The notes: generated from the sequence alone by a model not told the origin. 53,503 bases of DNA from an uncultured Thomasclavelia sp. (GCA_910588165.1 CAJUOR010000004.1:1-53503); one strand, 5' to 3'; numbered from the stretch's first letter, positions 8,411 through 17,644 are shown. Numbers and translations: made by a program.

Positions 8411-10719
8411 TCGATCCAAACAAGCCACTTCTCCATGTGGCTGGTTAATAAGCTACAAAGTGTATAAGCTAAAAGGCTTAATATGACAAAGACAATTAAA
8501 CAATGGAAGTTTAAGATAATCATTTCAAAAACTTCATGTAGGAAGACTAAACAAATAATCGCCACAATGCTCATTGCGGTAAAAATTAAGCGACGATAGA
8601 ACGAATTAAGTGGATAAACATTTTTTAAAACCATCATGGTACATAAAGTTGTCATCATCACACACATCGTCGAACGTACATCATGTCCGTATCCCGAAAT
8701 GGCACAGAAGATTGAAATAAGAATAATCTCAAGAAAGACAGTCAGTGATCCGGGTAAAGATTTAGAAAGAACATTGATTAAAAATTTGCCTGAAACAAGT
8801 GTATAATCTTTTTCTAAGGTTAAAAATAAGGAAGGTAGACCAATTGCAATCGTACCTATAAAGGTTAATTGGATAGGTTCAAATGGGTATTGACTGACTG
8901 TAAACATAGTCATTAAAGTAATTAAGACAGAAAACACTGTTTTGACTAAAAACAAAGAAGCTGCATTTTGAATATGGTGAATGACTTTGCGGCCTTCAGA
9001 AAGAACGCTTGGCATATGGGAAAAGTCAGAATCAAGTAGAACGATATTGCTGACTTGCTTAGCCGCTTCACTGCCTTCTGCCATGGCAATCGAACAATCA
9101 GCTTGTTTTAAAGCCATGACATCATTGACACCATCGCCGGTCATACCGACGGTATGACCTAGGTTTTGTAAAGCCATAATCAATTCTTTTTTCTGAGTAG
9201 GTTTGACACGGCCGAAAATTTTATATTTTTGAACTGCTTCCTGAATATCCGCAAAGGAAGAAAAAGTGGAAGCATCAACATAATTGTCTGTATCTTCTAA
9301 GCCGACACGCCTTGCGATTAGGCTCACGGTTTCAGGGGCATCGCCGGAAATAATGCGAATATCGACGCCTTGTTGTTTAAAGTAATCTAATGTTTCACCG
9401 GCATTTGAGCGAATACAGTCGCTAATAGCGATTAAAGCAATCGGCTTTAAATCCGATGGCATTTGATAGCCTTCCATTTGTTGTAAACTTCTGGCAAGCG
9501 TAATGACACGCATACCATTGGTTGTATAAGTTGAGATGATTTGTTTTATTTTCTCTTCACTATCCGGAAATAAAAATTCAATAGCTCCCATCAGTAGCGT
9601 TTCATTTTCATAAACTGCCCCACTGAATTTTCTTTCCGAAGAGAAAGGAATAGGTCTGACTAAATCAGTGATGTTTTCAGCTTTACCAAAATAATCACGC
9701 AAAGCCTGACTAGTCGCATTTTCATCATTAAGACAAGCTAATATTTTTCTTACCATGCCGTCAATATCGGCATAATCGTCAATGCGATAAGTTTTTTCGA
9801 CACGCATACGCCCTTCGGTTAAAGTACCTGTTTTATCTAGGCATAAGACATCGACATGAGCCAATGTTTCAATGCAGTAAATATTATGAACTAAGGTTTT
9901 TTCCTTTGATAAAGCGACAACGCCTAAGGCTAAAGAAACACTTGTCAATAGGACTAGTCCCTCCGGTATCATGCCGGATACACCGGCAACTGTACCGATA
10001 ATACTATCGCTATAAGAACTCTGATTGGCGAAAAACTGTGTCGCAAATAGAAGTAGACCTAGCGGTAAAATAATACTGCTGACAATTTTTAAAATGAGGT
10101 CAATATTTTCTTGAAGAAGTGATTTTGGTTTCGTGCTTGTCTTAGCTTTTAACATAATTTTGCTAGAGAGATTATCCTTACCGACATGAATGACTTGGGC
10201 ATAGGCATCTCCTGCAACAATAAAACTGCCGGAATAGAGCTTATCGCCCATTTTCTTTTCAATAACATCGGGTTCACCTGTCAACAAGGATTCATTCACT
10301 TCGATAGCACCTTCTAAAATAATGCTGTCGCAGACAATCTGATTACCGCTTTTGATATGTAAGATATCATCTAGGACAATCTCACTAACCGGAATGCTTA
10401 TTTCTTGACTATTACGAATGACAACCATTTTAGCCTCGGCAATGATATTCAATTTATTTAATGTCAGCATAGCACGCACTTCCTGAACAATCCCAATGAG
10501 CATATTGCAGAACGCAACGCCGACAAACATCAGATTTTTATAAGCGCCCGAGCTGACGACTAGAAGCGCTAAGATAAAGATAATGAGATTAAAAAAAGTA
10601 CATATATTATTTTTAAGAATTTTCTTAAGTGTTAAATCATCGGGGTTTTCAAAAACATTGATTTGCCCTTTCTCGATTCTTTCATTGACATCTCTTTCAT
10701 TCAAGCCCTTGTATTCCAT
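8383..10719 (-). CDS. Cation-transporting P-type ATPase (CtpE-like)
   Basis: Membrane cation pump of 778 residues without metal-binding domains or a CPC motif, so it is not a heavy-metal P1B pump. Visible motifs: LTGEP in the actuator domain (residues 146-150), PEGLVLLTS in the fourth membrane helix (252-260), the phosphorylation site DKTGT (Asp295) and GDGVNDVMALK. The PEGL helix and the C-terminal helix bundle resemble calcium/manganese or magnesium pumps and match the CtpE/Exp7-type group best. The ion is not certain; Ca2+ or Mn2+ is most likely from the helix-4 motif. It is monocistronic and divergent from the ADP-ribosylglycohydrolase-like gene, with AAGGGGTG before the start. Confidence 0.85.
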   Translation of the reverse strand: MEYKGLNERDVNERIEKGQINVFENPDDLTLKKILKNNICTFFNLIIFILALLVVSSGAYKNLMFVGVAFCNMLIGIVQEVRAMLTLNKLNIIAEAKMVVIRNSQEISIPVSEIVLDDILHIKSGNQIVCDSIILEGAIEVNESLLTGEPDVIEKKMGDKLYSGSFIVAGDAYAQVIHVGKDNLSSKIMLKAKTSTKPKSLLQENIDLILKIVSSIILPLGLLLFATQFFANQSSYSDSIIGTVAGVSGMIPEGLVLLTSVSLALGVVALSKEKTLVHNIYCIETLAHVDVLCLDKTGTLTEGRMRVEKTYRIDDYADIDGMVRKILACLNDENATSQALRDYFGKAENITDLVRPIPFSSERKFSGAVYENETLLMGAIEFLFPDSEEKIKQIISTYTTNGMRVITLARSLQQMEGYQMPSDLKPIALIAISDCIRSNAGETLDYFKQQGVDIRIISGDAPETVSLIARRVGLEDTDNYVDASTFSSFADIQEAVQKYKIFGRVKPTQKKELIMALQNLGHTVGMTGDGVNDVMALKQADCSIAMAEGSEAAKQVSNIVLLDSDFSHMPSVLSEGRKVIHHIQNAASLFLVKTVFSVLITLMTMFTVSQYPFEPIQLTFIGTIAIGLPSLFLTLEKDYTLVSGKFLINVLSKSLPGSLTVFLEIILISIFCAISGYGHDVRSTMCVMMTTLCTMMVLKNVYPLNSFYRRLIFTAMSIVAIICLVFLHEVFEMIILNFHCLIVFVILSLLAYTLCSLLTSHMEKWLVWIDKKISQVRK

Positions 10720-10915
10720 AGCAACACCCCTTATCCTCTCTTATTTTACAAGAAAAAAGATGATGTGTAAATGGACTTAAGAAAAACATCAGGATTTACT
10801 TCTTTAAAATTGCGACTTTTGATTGTTTTTATATATGATTTGTCATAAAATAGAAGTAAGAGTGTTTGTACTAATTGAAACGAATGTCTGACAGTTGAAA
10901 AAGGGAGGATTTTAA

Positions 10916-11833
10916 ATGAACGATAAAATTAAAGGAGGCATCTACGGACTTTTAATAGGAGATGCTTTAGGTGTACCATACGAATTTAGAACAGCAGACT
11001 ATTTAGCTAATCTGCATTCTATTGATATGATACCACCGCAAAATCACCAGAGAACCTATAAGAAAGCTAAAGTCGGTACATGGTCAGATGAAGGTGCTAT
11101 GATGTTGTGTATGATGAACACCATCAATGATTGTCATAGCTTCAAACCTGATTTCTATTTACGCCAATTAGTTGCATATAAAACTCAAGGGTTATATGCT
11201 ATCAATCATGAACCGTTTGGTTATTCTCGCCATTTTGAAACTGTGATTAAAAATTTTCAAGATGGTGCAAGAATTTTCCATTTAGATGATAAAATGACAA
11301 GTCGTGATGCAGACTCTTTAACAAGAATGTTGCCACTTGCTATTTTTGATGCTAAAAATGATGGTGCAAGCACCATTAAATTAGCACACACACAAGCTTT
11401 GTTAACGCATAGTAATCCAATCAATGGAATTTGTGCGGCAATTTATGGACAATGGGTGAAAAATCTAGTCAATGGTGTTTCCAATCCGTTTGTAAGAGCG
11501 GTAAATATGTTATTGGAATTGTATAACGAAGACTGTCGTGCTTTAGTTGTGAAAGAAATCTTAAGAAAAAAAGGTTCTATCTCCCAAAATGATGTGGTGG
11601 AATGCTTAATGAATACATACGAAATTGTTTCTCATACGCATTCTTATCATGAAGCGGTTATCGAAGCAGTTAAACGAGGCAATCAAACCTCTAGTTTAGC
11701 AAGTGCAGTTGGCAGTATTGCCGGTTTAATGTACGGATATCAGGAGATTCCGGGCAAATGGATTGCACTTTTACGTGGACAAGAAACAGTTGAAAATCTA
11801 TTGAAACGTTTTGAAGCAGAAATAGGGGCATAG
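10916..11833 (+). CDS. ADP-ribosylglycohydrolase-fold protein, probably catalytically degenerate
   Basis: The DraG/ARH fold is recognisable from KGGIYGLLIGDALGVPYEF at the N-terminus and the SAVGSIAGLMYGYQEIPGKW helix near the C-terminus. True enzymes bind two Mg2+ or Mn2+ through a W(T/S)DDT motif and a C-terminal DTDT motif. Here the first reads WSDEG (57-60) and the second reads QTSS (257-260), so several metal ligands are missing. The NGxLMR block is also altered (DADSLTRML). It may bind ADP-ribose or protein without cleaving, or act as a regulator. The start has AGGGAGG upstream. The stop is two bases before glpK, so the two proteins are almost certainly co-translated. Confidence 0.8.
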   Translation: MNDKIKGGIYGLLIGDALGVPYEFRTADYLANLHSIDMIPPQNHQRTYKKAKVGTWSDEGAMMLCMMNTINDCHSFKPDFYLRQLVAYKTQGLYAINHEPFGYSRHFETVIKNFQDGARIFHLDDKMTSRDADSLTRMLPLAIFDAKNDGASTIKLAHTQALLTHSNPINGICAAIYGQWVKNLVNGVSNPFVRAVNMLLELYNEDCRALVVKEILRKKGSISQNDVVECLMNTYEIVSHTHSYHEAVIEAVKRGNQTSSLASAVGSIAGLMYGYQEIPGKWIALLRGQETVENLLKRFEAEIGA

Positions 11834-11835
11834 TT

Positions 11836-13317
11836 ATGGCAAAATACATATTGGCAATTGATCAGGGAACAACGAGTACAAGAGCTATCTTATTCAATCA
11901 TGATGGTAGAATTGTTCATCAAACCCAAAGGGAATTTAAACAGTATTTCCCTCATTCAGGTTGGGTCGAACACGATGCTTTAGAAATATGGAATACGGTA
12001 TTGGAAGTTGTGGCTGCCATGTTTATTGAAACAGATGCCGTGCCTGAAGATATCGCATCAATCGGAATTACTAATCAAAGAGAAACCACGGTTGTTTGGG
12101 ATAAGAGAACCGGACTCCCGGTTTATCATGCGATTGTTTGGCAATCTCGCCAATCTCAAGCAATTTGTGAAGATTTAATCGCACAAGGTTATGAACAGTT
12201 TATCTATGAGAAAACCGGTTTAATTATCAATCCGTATTTTTCCGCAAGCAAAATTGTTTGGATTTTAAAACATACCGATGTTGAAGTTGAGCATTTAGCT
12301 TTTGGGACCATTGATACATGGTTAGTTTGGAAGCTGACAGGAGGCAAGGTCCATGTGACTGATTATTCTAACGCTTCAAGAACCTTGTTATACAATATTC
12401 ATTCTTTAAAGTGGGATAAAGAGTTATTAGATTTATTTAATATTCCTTCAAGTATTTTACCTGAGGTTAAGCCTTCAAGCCATATTTATGGTTATACCGA
12501 TGAAAAGGCACTTTCAGGTGTTCATTTCCGTTGTCCGATTGCCGGTATTACAGGTGATCAGCAGGCTTCTTTATTTGGTGAAACTTGTTTTGCCAAAGGG
12601 GATATAAAAAATACTTATGGCACAGGTTGTTTTGTTTTAATGAATACCGGAGAGAAAGCCATTACTTCACAAAATGGCTTGTTGACAACAATTGCTTGGG
12701 GCTTAGATGACAAGATTGAGTATGCCTTAGAGGGTTCGGTCTTTGTGGCGGGGTCAAGCATTCAATGGCTAAGAGATGGTTTAGAGTTTTTTAAAAATGC
12801 TTCTGAAAGTGAAGCTTTAGCAACTTCTGTAGCCGATAGTGGTGGCGTTGTTGTTGTGCCGGCTTTTACCGGTTTAGGAACACCTTATTGGGATAATGAT
12901 GCAAGAGGGACGATGTTTGGTTTATCTAGGGGAACGACCAAAGCCCATATAACAAGGGCGACATTAGAGTCGATTGCATTTTCAAGTTTAGACGTGATTG
13001 AAGTGATGAAAAAAGAAGCCCACTTAGAAATACCGACACTTTTTGTAGATGGTGGAGCGACAGCTAATCATTTCTTGATGCAGTTTCAAGCTGATATTGC
13101 CAATTGTACAATTAAGATTCCTCAAGTCAAGGAAACGACAGCTCTAGGAGCAGCTTATTTAGCCGGTTTGGCTGTCGGTTTTTGGGAAAATCAGGCTGAG
13201 ATTAAAAAACTTCATCAAGTTGCCGAAGTATTTGAGGCTAATATGGAAGATGAAGAACGCACAAGCCGTTATGAGCGTTGGAAAAAGGCAGTTTTAGCTA
13301 CAATGATGTTTAAATAG
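11836..13317 (+). CDS. glpK: Glycerol kinase
   Basis: Phosphorylates glycerol with ATP to glycerol 3-phosphate in the cytosol. The FGGY-kinase signatures are intact: DQGTTSTRAILF at the N-terminus, NQRETTVVWDK, IDTWLVWKLTGG, GITGDQQASLFG, NTYGTGCF and FTGLGTPYWD. Length, 493 residues, is standard. No glpF or glpD is adjacent; the only partner is the ADP-ribosylglycohydrolase-like gene just upstream. Firmicute GlpK is often activated by HPr phosphorylation on a histidine before the GDQQA loop. A histidine is present in GVHFRCPIAG, but its equivalence is uncertain. Confidence 0.95.
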   Translation: MAKYILAIDQGTTSTRAILFNHDGRIVHQTQREFKQYFPHSGWVEHDALEIWNTVLEVVAAMFIETDAVPEDIASIGITNQRETTVVWDKRTGLPVYHAIVWQSRQSQAICEDLIAQGYEQFIYEKTGLIINPYFSASKIVWILKHTDVEVEHLAFGTIDTWLVWKLTGGKVHVTDYSNASRTLLYNIHSLKWDKELLDLFNIPSSILPEVKPSSHIYGYTDEKALSGVHFRCPIAGITGDQQASLFGETCFAKGDIKNTYGTGCFVLMNTGEKAITSQNGLLTTIAWGLDDKIEYALEGSVFVAGSSIQWLRDGLEFFKNASESEALATSVADSGGVVVVPAFTGLGTPYWDNDARGTMFGLSRGTTKAHITRATLESIAFSSLDVIEVMKKEAHLEIPTLFVDGGATANHFLMQFQADIANCTIKIPQVKETTALGAAYLAGLAVGFWENQAEIKKLHQVAEVFEANMEDEERTSRYERWKKAVLATMMFK

Positions 13318-13341
13318 GTGAGTAGAAATACTCATCTTTTT
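13314..13341 (+). terminator. Intrinsic terminator after glpK
   Basis: GGTGAGTA pairs with TACTCATC across a GAAA tetraloop and is followed by TTTTTATT. Confidence 0.75.
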
Positions 13342-13342
13342 A

Positions 13343-13371
13343 TTGCGAAAATAGTTAGTGTATGCTAACAT
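13343..13371 (+). promoter_or_regulatory. feoAB promoter with overlapping metalloregulator-like palindrome
   Basis: TTGCGA (13343-13348) and TAACAT (13366-13371) are 17 bases apart and could be the -35 and -10. A perfect inverted repeat, GTTAG-N6-CTAAC (13354-13369), overlaps the -10. Its TTAG...CTAA arms recall DtxR/IdeR/MntR boxes rather than Fur boxes. The placement implies repression when metal is plentiful. No such regulator gene is in the window, so the protein that binds is inferred only. Confidence 0.45.
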
Positions 13372-13402
13372 ATAGAAGAAAACAAGAAGAGGGGGAGTGA
13401 CG

Positions 13403-13633
13403 ATGACATTAGCAACGTTAGAAATCGGACAAATGGCCAGAATTGTCAAAGTAGGTGGCGAAGGGGCCTTGCGTCGTCGTTTATTAGATATGGGGTTAAC
13501 GCCGAATACAAAAGTCATGGTACGTAAGATTGCACCTATGAAAGATCCAATTGAAATCTTCGTGCGCGATTATGAGTTGACTTTGAGAAAAGAAGATGCC
13601 TCACAAATTGAAGTTGAGGTGATTGACGCATGA
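13403..13633 (+). CDS. feoA: Ferrous iron transport protein FeoA
   Basis: Small SH3-like cytosolic protein of 76 residues that supports FeoB in Fe(II) uptake. GALRRRLLDMGLTPNTKVMVRK is the family core. The ATG at 13403 is chosen because AGGGGGAG ends six bases upstream; an in-frame GTG at 13397 directly abuts that site. The stop overlaps the feoB start as ATGA, so the two are translationally coupled. Confidence 0.9.
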   Translation: MTLATLEIGQMARIVKVGGEGALRRRLLDMGLTPNTKVMVRKIAPMKDPIEIFVRDYELTLRKEDASQIEVEVIDA

Positions 13634-15633
13634 TTTTAGCACTTATCGGTAATCCAAACAGCGGAAAAACAACCTTATTTAATCAGTTAACCGGAAGTAA
13701 TCAGCACGTCGGTAATTTTCCAGGTGTAACAGTGGACAAGAAAAGTGGGACAATTAGAGATCATGATGATATCGAGGTTGTCGATTTACCGGGCATTTAT
13801 TCAATGTCACCCTATTCTAATGAGGAAATTGTTACCCGAGATTTTTTAATTAAAGAAAAGCCGCAAGCTATTATAAATATTTTAGATGCGACTAATATTG
13901 AAAGAAATCTGTATTTGTCATTACAGTTAATGGAATTAAATATTCCAATGGTTATTGCCATGAATATGATGGACGAGATGCGCAATAACGGAGGAACTAT
14001 TCGCATTCGTCAAATCAGAGAAGAATTGGGTGTGCCTATCGTTCCGATTAGTGCCTCACGAAATGAGGGGATTAGCGAACTGATTGATACAGTTATAGAT
14101 GTTGCCATGAAAGGAACGAAACCATTAAGAATGGATCTTTGCAGTGGGGCTGTTCATCGTGCCATTCATTCTATCAGTCACCAAATCGAAGACCACGCTT
14201 TGCGTTTAGGCATACCCCCACGTTTTGCCGCCACTAAAATGGTGGAGGGCGATGAGCTGATGGTTAAAATGTTGCAGCTTTCAAGTAATGAGCTAGATTT
14301 AATCGAACATCTCATTTACGAAATGGAAACAGAAATGCAAATAGACCGCTATGTCGCTTTGGCTGATATGCGTTATCAATTTATTGAATCAGTCGTGAAA
14401 AAATGTGTTGTCAAAGGTCATCGCAGCAAAGAGCGAGAGCGCAGTATCCAAATTGATAAGTGGCTGACTCATCGCTATTTAGGTATTCCGATTTTTATTG
14501 TGATCATGTTATTGATTTTTTTCCTATCATTTGAACTCATAGGCAGTGTCTTAAGCGATTGGATGGGGATAGGGATAGATGCGATTATTCAAATGATGTC
14601 AGAAGCTTTATTGGATTATGGCATCAATCCGGTTGTTTATTCAATGGTAATTGATGGAGCTATGTCAGGGATAGGCAGTGTTTTGACATTCCTACCGATT
14701 ATCGTTACGCTATTTTTCTTTTTATCCATTTTGGAGGATTCCGGCTATATGGCTCGTGTTGCCTTTGTTATGGATAAGCCTTTGCGTAAAGTCGGTTTGT
14801 CAGGACGTAGCTTTGTGCCTTTACTGATAGGTTTTGGGTGTAGTGTTCCGGCGATTATGGCGACGCGTACTTTATCAAGTGAAAGAGATCGCAAAATGAC
14901 GATTTTATTAACGCCCTTTATGAGCTGTTCGGCAAAATTGCCCATCTATGCCGTATTTACTTATGCCTTTTTCAGAGAATCGGCAACGTTTGTGATGATG
15001 GTTTTATATTTATTAGGTATGGCTACCGGTGTCTTGACCGGATTGATTTTGAATGGTTTGCAAAAGAAAAGTAATCCGGTGCCTTTCGTGATGGAATTGC
15101 CTAACTATCGTTTACCTTCTGCCACAAGTGTATGGCGTTTAGTATGGGACAAAGCCAAGGATTTCTTAGTTAAAGCTTTTACGGTGATTTTCTTAGCTTC
15201 TATGTTGATTTGGTTCTTACAGACATTTGATACAAGATTGAACGTTGTGGCTAATTCGGAAGATAGCTTACTAGCTTTAATCGGTCAATTCTTCGCACCA
15301 CTTTTTAAACCTTTAGGCTTTAGCGATTGGCGTATTTCAACCGCTTTAATGACCGGTTTCTCAGCTAAAGAGGCAGTTGTCAGCACCTTAGCGGTTTTAA
15401 CCGGAACATCAATGGACGGTTTATCTGTCGCTTTAAATAGTTTATTTACCCCTTTATCAGCTTTTGCCTTTTTAACCTTTACATTACTATATACACCATG
15501 TGTTGCAACAATCTCAGCTGCCAGCAAGGAGCTACATTCTTTTGCTCGGGCACTAGGTATGATGGCTATGCAGACAGGCATTGCATGGTTAATGGGAACA
15601 ATTGTTTATCAGTTGGGCACAATCTTGTTATAA
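13630..15633 (+). CDS. feoB: Ferrous iron transporter FeoB
   Basis: Membrane Fe(II) importer with a cytosolic G-protein domain. The GTPase motifs are clear: G1 GNPNSGKTT, the switch region with VGNFPGVTVD, G3 DLPG and G4 NMMD. A helical GDI-like spacer follows, then about ten membrane segments with two gate regions, including FGCSVPAIMATR and TGFSAKEAVVSTLAV. At 667 residues it is typical of Firmicutes FeoB and carries no FeoC. It overlaps feoA by four bases and is likely repressed with it under iron sufficiency. Confidence 0.95.
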   Translation: MILALIGNPNSGKTTLFNQLTGSNQHVGNFPGVTVDKKSGTIRDHDDIEVVDLPGIYSMSPYSNEEIVTRDFLIKEKPQAIINILDATNIERNLYLSLQLMELNIPMVIAMNMMDEMRNNGGTIRIRQIREELGVPIVPISASRNEGISELIDTVIDVAMKGTKPLRMDLCSGAVHRAIHSISHQIEDHALRLGIPPRFAATKMVEGDELMVKMLQLSSNELDLIEHLIYEMETEMQIDRYVALADMRYQFIESVVKKCVVKGHRSKERERSIQIDKWLTHRYLGIPIFIVIMLLIFFLSFELIGSVLSDWMGIGIDAIIQMMSEALLDYGINPVVYSMVIDGAMSGIGSVLTFLPIIVTLFFFLSILEDSGYMARVAFVMDKPLRKVGLSGRSFVPLLIGFGCSVPAIMATRTLSSERDRKMTILLTPFMSCSAKLPIYAVFTYAFFRESATFVMMVLYLLGMATGVLTGLILNGLQKKSNPVPFVMELPNYRLPSATSVWRLVWDKAKDFLVKAFTVIFLASMLIWFLQTFDTRLNVVANSEDSLLALIGQFFAPLFKPLGFSDWRISTALMTGFSAKEAVVSTLAVLTGTSMDGLSVALNSLFTPLSAFAFLTFTLLYTPCVATISAASKELHSFARALGMMAMQTGIAWLMGTIVYQLGTILL

Positions 15634-15657
15634 AAGCGTGAAAAAGAAGATTTTAAC

Positions 15658-15729
15658 TTGCAAAAATGGGCAAGGTAGAGTATAACTTAATTGATATCAA
15701 AAAGTTAAAAGAGTTTCGGCTCTTTTTTT
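15658..15729 (+). promoter_or_regulatory. Promoter followed by a hairpin in the leader of the NlpC/P60-like gene
   Basis: TTGCAA (15658-15663), a 17-base spacer and TATAAC (15681-15686) form a good promoter. Only about 15 bases after the expected start, AAAAGAG-TTTCGG-CTCTTTT with a T7 tract (15707-15727) forms a terminator-like hairpin. It may simply be the feoB terminator placed downstream of the next promoter, or it may attenuate this transcript. Confidence 0.4.
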
Positions 15730-15745
15730 GAAGGGAGCAAAAATA

Positions 15746-16315
15746 ATGAGCCAAAAAGTTTATGTCCTTTTGACACGCTCTAATACCTTAGTTTCAAGGA
15801 TAATTTACCAAGTGACAAAAGACGAATTTACCCATTGTTCATTAAGTATAGATCAAGATATGCAAAAGATGTATTCCTTTTGTCGCAGATATCCCGATTT
15901 ACCTTTACCGGCAGGATTTACATCTGAATCAATTTATCAAGGTTTTTATAAAAAACATCATACCATTCCATGTAAGTTATATAGCTTTGAAGTAAGTGAT
16001 GATGACTATGTGCGTTTAAAAGTTTCGCTTGAACAGCTGATGGAAAAAAGCAGTGAATTGAAATATGATTTGTTAGGGACTTTTTATTGCCGTTTGAATC
16101 GCGCTCATGAACGCTATAATCATCGTTATTGCTCATGGTTTGTATCAGAGCTTTTAGGGAAATTAGGCGTTTTAAATTTTAACAAACATTATTCATTAGT
16201 TCGCCCGGTAGATTTTACAGATAGAGCTGATTTGACTTTTGAATACAGCGGAACAGTCGGCGACTTAGCTAAAAAATTTGAAGAGAAAAAACATAAAGAA
16301 GAGGTAGTATCATGA
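15746..16315 (+). CDS. Permuted NlpC/P60-like (YiiX-type) papain-fold protein
   Basis: Protein of 189 residues in which a histidine in EFTHCSLSI precedes a cysteine in HRYCSWFVSELL. This His-before-Cys order marks the circularly permuted NlpC/P60 group (YiiX/LRAT-like), which hydrolyses amide, thioester or lipid ester bonds. No signal peptide is seen, so it probably acts in the cytosol. The ATG at 15746 has AAGGGAG upstream; a TTG at 15728 would place the start before that site. It overlaps the methionine aminopeptidase gene by four bases (ATGA). Substrate unknown. Confidence 0.65.
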   Translation: MSQKVYVLLTRSNTLVSRIIYQVTKDEFTHCSLSIDQDMQKMYSFCRRYPDLPLPAGFTSESIYQGFYKKHHTIPCKLYSFEVSDDDYVRLKVSLEQLMEKSSELKYDLLGTFYCRLNRAHERYNHRYCSWFVSELLGKLGVLNFNKHYSLVRPVDFTDRADLTFEYSGTVGDLAKKFEEKKHKEEVVS

Positions 16316-17184
16316 AGAAAATAGGAAGAAATGATCCATGCTGGTGTGGTAGTGGTAAAAAATATAAACAATGCCATCAGGCTTTTGATGAAAAGAAAAA
16401 GCAATTTAAACTTCAAGGAGAAGAAGTACCGACTAGAGATATGATTAAAAATGAAGCTGAAATTGCGATGATTAAAGAAAGTGCAAAAATTAACACGGCT
16501 GTCTTAGATGAAGTTGCCAAACATATTCGTGAAGGTATGACAACACAAGAAATTGATGATATTGTCTATAATTATACGACATCTTTAGGCGCTATTCCGG
16601 CACCGTTAAATTACGAAGGATTTCCGAAAAGTGTTTGTACATCTATCAACAATGAAATTTGTCACGGTATTCCCAGCAAGGATATTGTTTTGAAATCAGG
16701 AGATATTATCAACGTTGATGTTTCGACAATCTATAAAGGTTTTTATTCAGATGCCAGTCGAATGTTTTGTATCGGCGAAGTCAGTGAAGAAGCTAAGCGC
16801 TTAGTCGAGGTAACAAAAGAATGTTTGGAAAAGGGGATTGCCACAATTAAACCATGGAGCCATTTAGGTGATATCGGTGCGGCGATTGAAAAGCACGCTC
16901 ATGCCAATGGTTATTCGGTTGTCGTGGACTTTGTAGGGCATGGTGTTGGCTTAGAATTTCATGAAGAACCGGTGGTCCCACATTACGGTAGAGAAAATAC
17001 AGGTGTTCTGTTAGCACCGGGAATGATTTTTACAGTTGAACCGATGATTAACCAAGGCAGTGCAGAACTATATGTCGATCGTGAAAATAATTGGACAAGT
17101 TATACACGAGATGGTAAGCTAAGCGCTCAATGGGAATATATGATTTTAGTTACTGAAGATGGATTTGAAATTTTATCAAAGTAG
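16312..17184 (+). CDS. map: Type I methionine aminopeptidase with N-terminal SEC-C zinc motif
   Basis: Removes the initiator methionine from nascent proteins. The N-terminal SEC-C motif GRNDPCWCGSGKKYKQCH binds zinc and may help ribosome contact. The peptidase domain follows, with active-site histidine ICHGIP and metal ligands in NVDVS, SDASR, GHGVG, FTVEP and QWEY. Length is 290 residues, longer than simple MapA because of the SEC-C extension. It is coupled to the preceding papain-fold gene. Function is secure. Confidence 0.95.
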   Translation: MKKIGRNDPCWCGSGKKYKQCHQAFDEKKKQFKLQGEEVPTRDMIKNEAEIAMIKESAKINTAVLDEVAKHIREGMTTQEIDDIVYNYTTSLGAIPAPLNYEGFPKSVCTSINNEICHGIPSKDIVLKSGDIINVDVSTIYKGFYSDASRMFCIGEVSEEAKRLVEVTKECLEKGIATIKPWSHLGDIGAAIEKHAHANGYSVVVDFVGHGVGLEFHEEPVVPHYGRENTGVLLAPGMIFTVEPMINQGSAELYVDRENNWTSYTRDGKLSAQWEYMILVTEDGFEILSK

Positions 17185-17203
17185 GGAAAGCCCTACTTTT
17201 TTA
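17179..17203 (+). terminator. Intrinsic terminator after map
   Basis: GTAGGG-AAAG-CCCTAC followed by T6. The map stop codon TAG forms part of the stem. Confidence 0.8.
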
Positions 17204-17251
17204 CATACATAAAATAGAGCATATCATCATAACATAAGTTGAGGTGATGAT

Positions 17252-17644
17252 ATGCGTTTAGAGAAAAAAGATATAGAAACATTACTTCCTTTCGGGATAG
17301 CCCTGTTATCTAAAAAAGGAAATCTAAGTGTTAAAAATATGCGTTATCTATTGGAAGATGATGCACTTGGCATTAAGGCGGAACTACTTTATGCCGGACT
17401 TCCGGTTAATGTTGAGGTTTATCTTCAGTGTTTTGTGAAGGCAGGGGCAATAGGTTTTCAATTTAAGGAAAGTCGCATTGATAGCTTATTGATGAAAGGT
17501 GATTTGTTGACATTTTTAAAACCCTTGATTAAGGGACATTCATATCTATGTATAGAAGATGATGTCTTGTATTTCTATCACCCTAAGCTAGTTGTCAAAG
17601 CATTCAATATCTCTTCTTCCAGTATCCAATTAACATTTAAATAA
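17252..17644 (+). CDS. Uncharacterised protein, 130 residues
   Basis: I do not recognise this family. The start has GAGGTGATG upstream. The sequence is soluble-looking, with mixed alpha/beta character and no signal peptide or membrane segment. Hydrophobic strands (VNVEVYLQCF, GAIGFQFKES) suggest a small beta-rich domain. The second half carries a short helix region (LLTFLKPLIKG) and ends in strands (SSSSIQLTFK). It lies between a terminator and the alpha/beta hydrolase gene, 50 bases upstream of the latter. Confidence 0.7.
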   Translation: MRLEKKDIETLLPFGIALLSKKGNLSVKNMRYLLEDDALGIKAELLYAGLPVNVEVYLQCFVKAGAIGFQFKESRIDSLLMKGDLLTFLKPLIKGHSYLCIEDDVLYFYHPKLVVKAFNISSSSIQLTFK

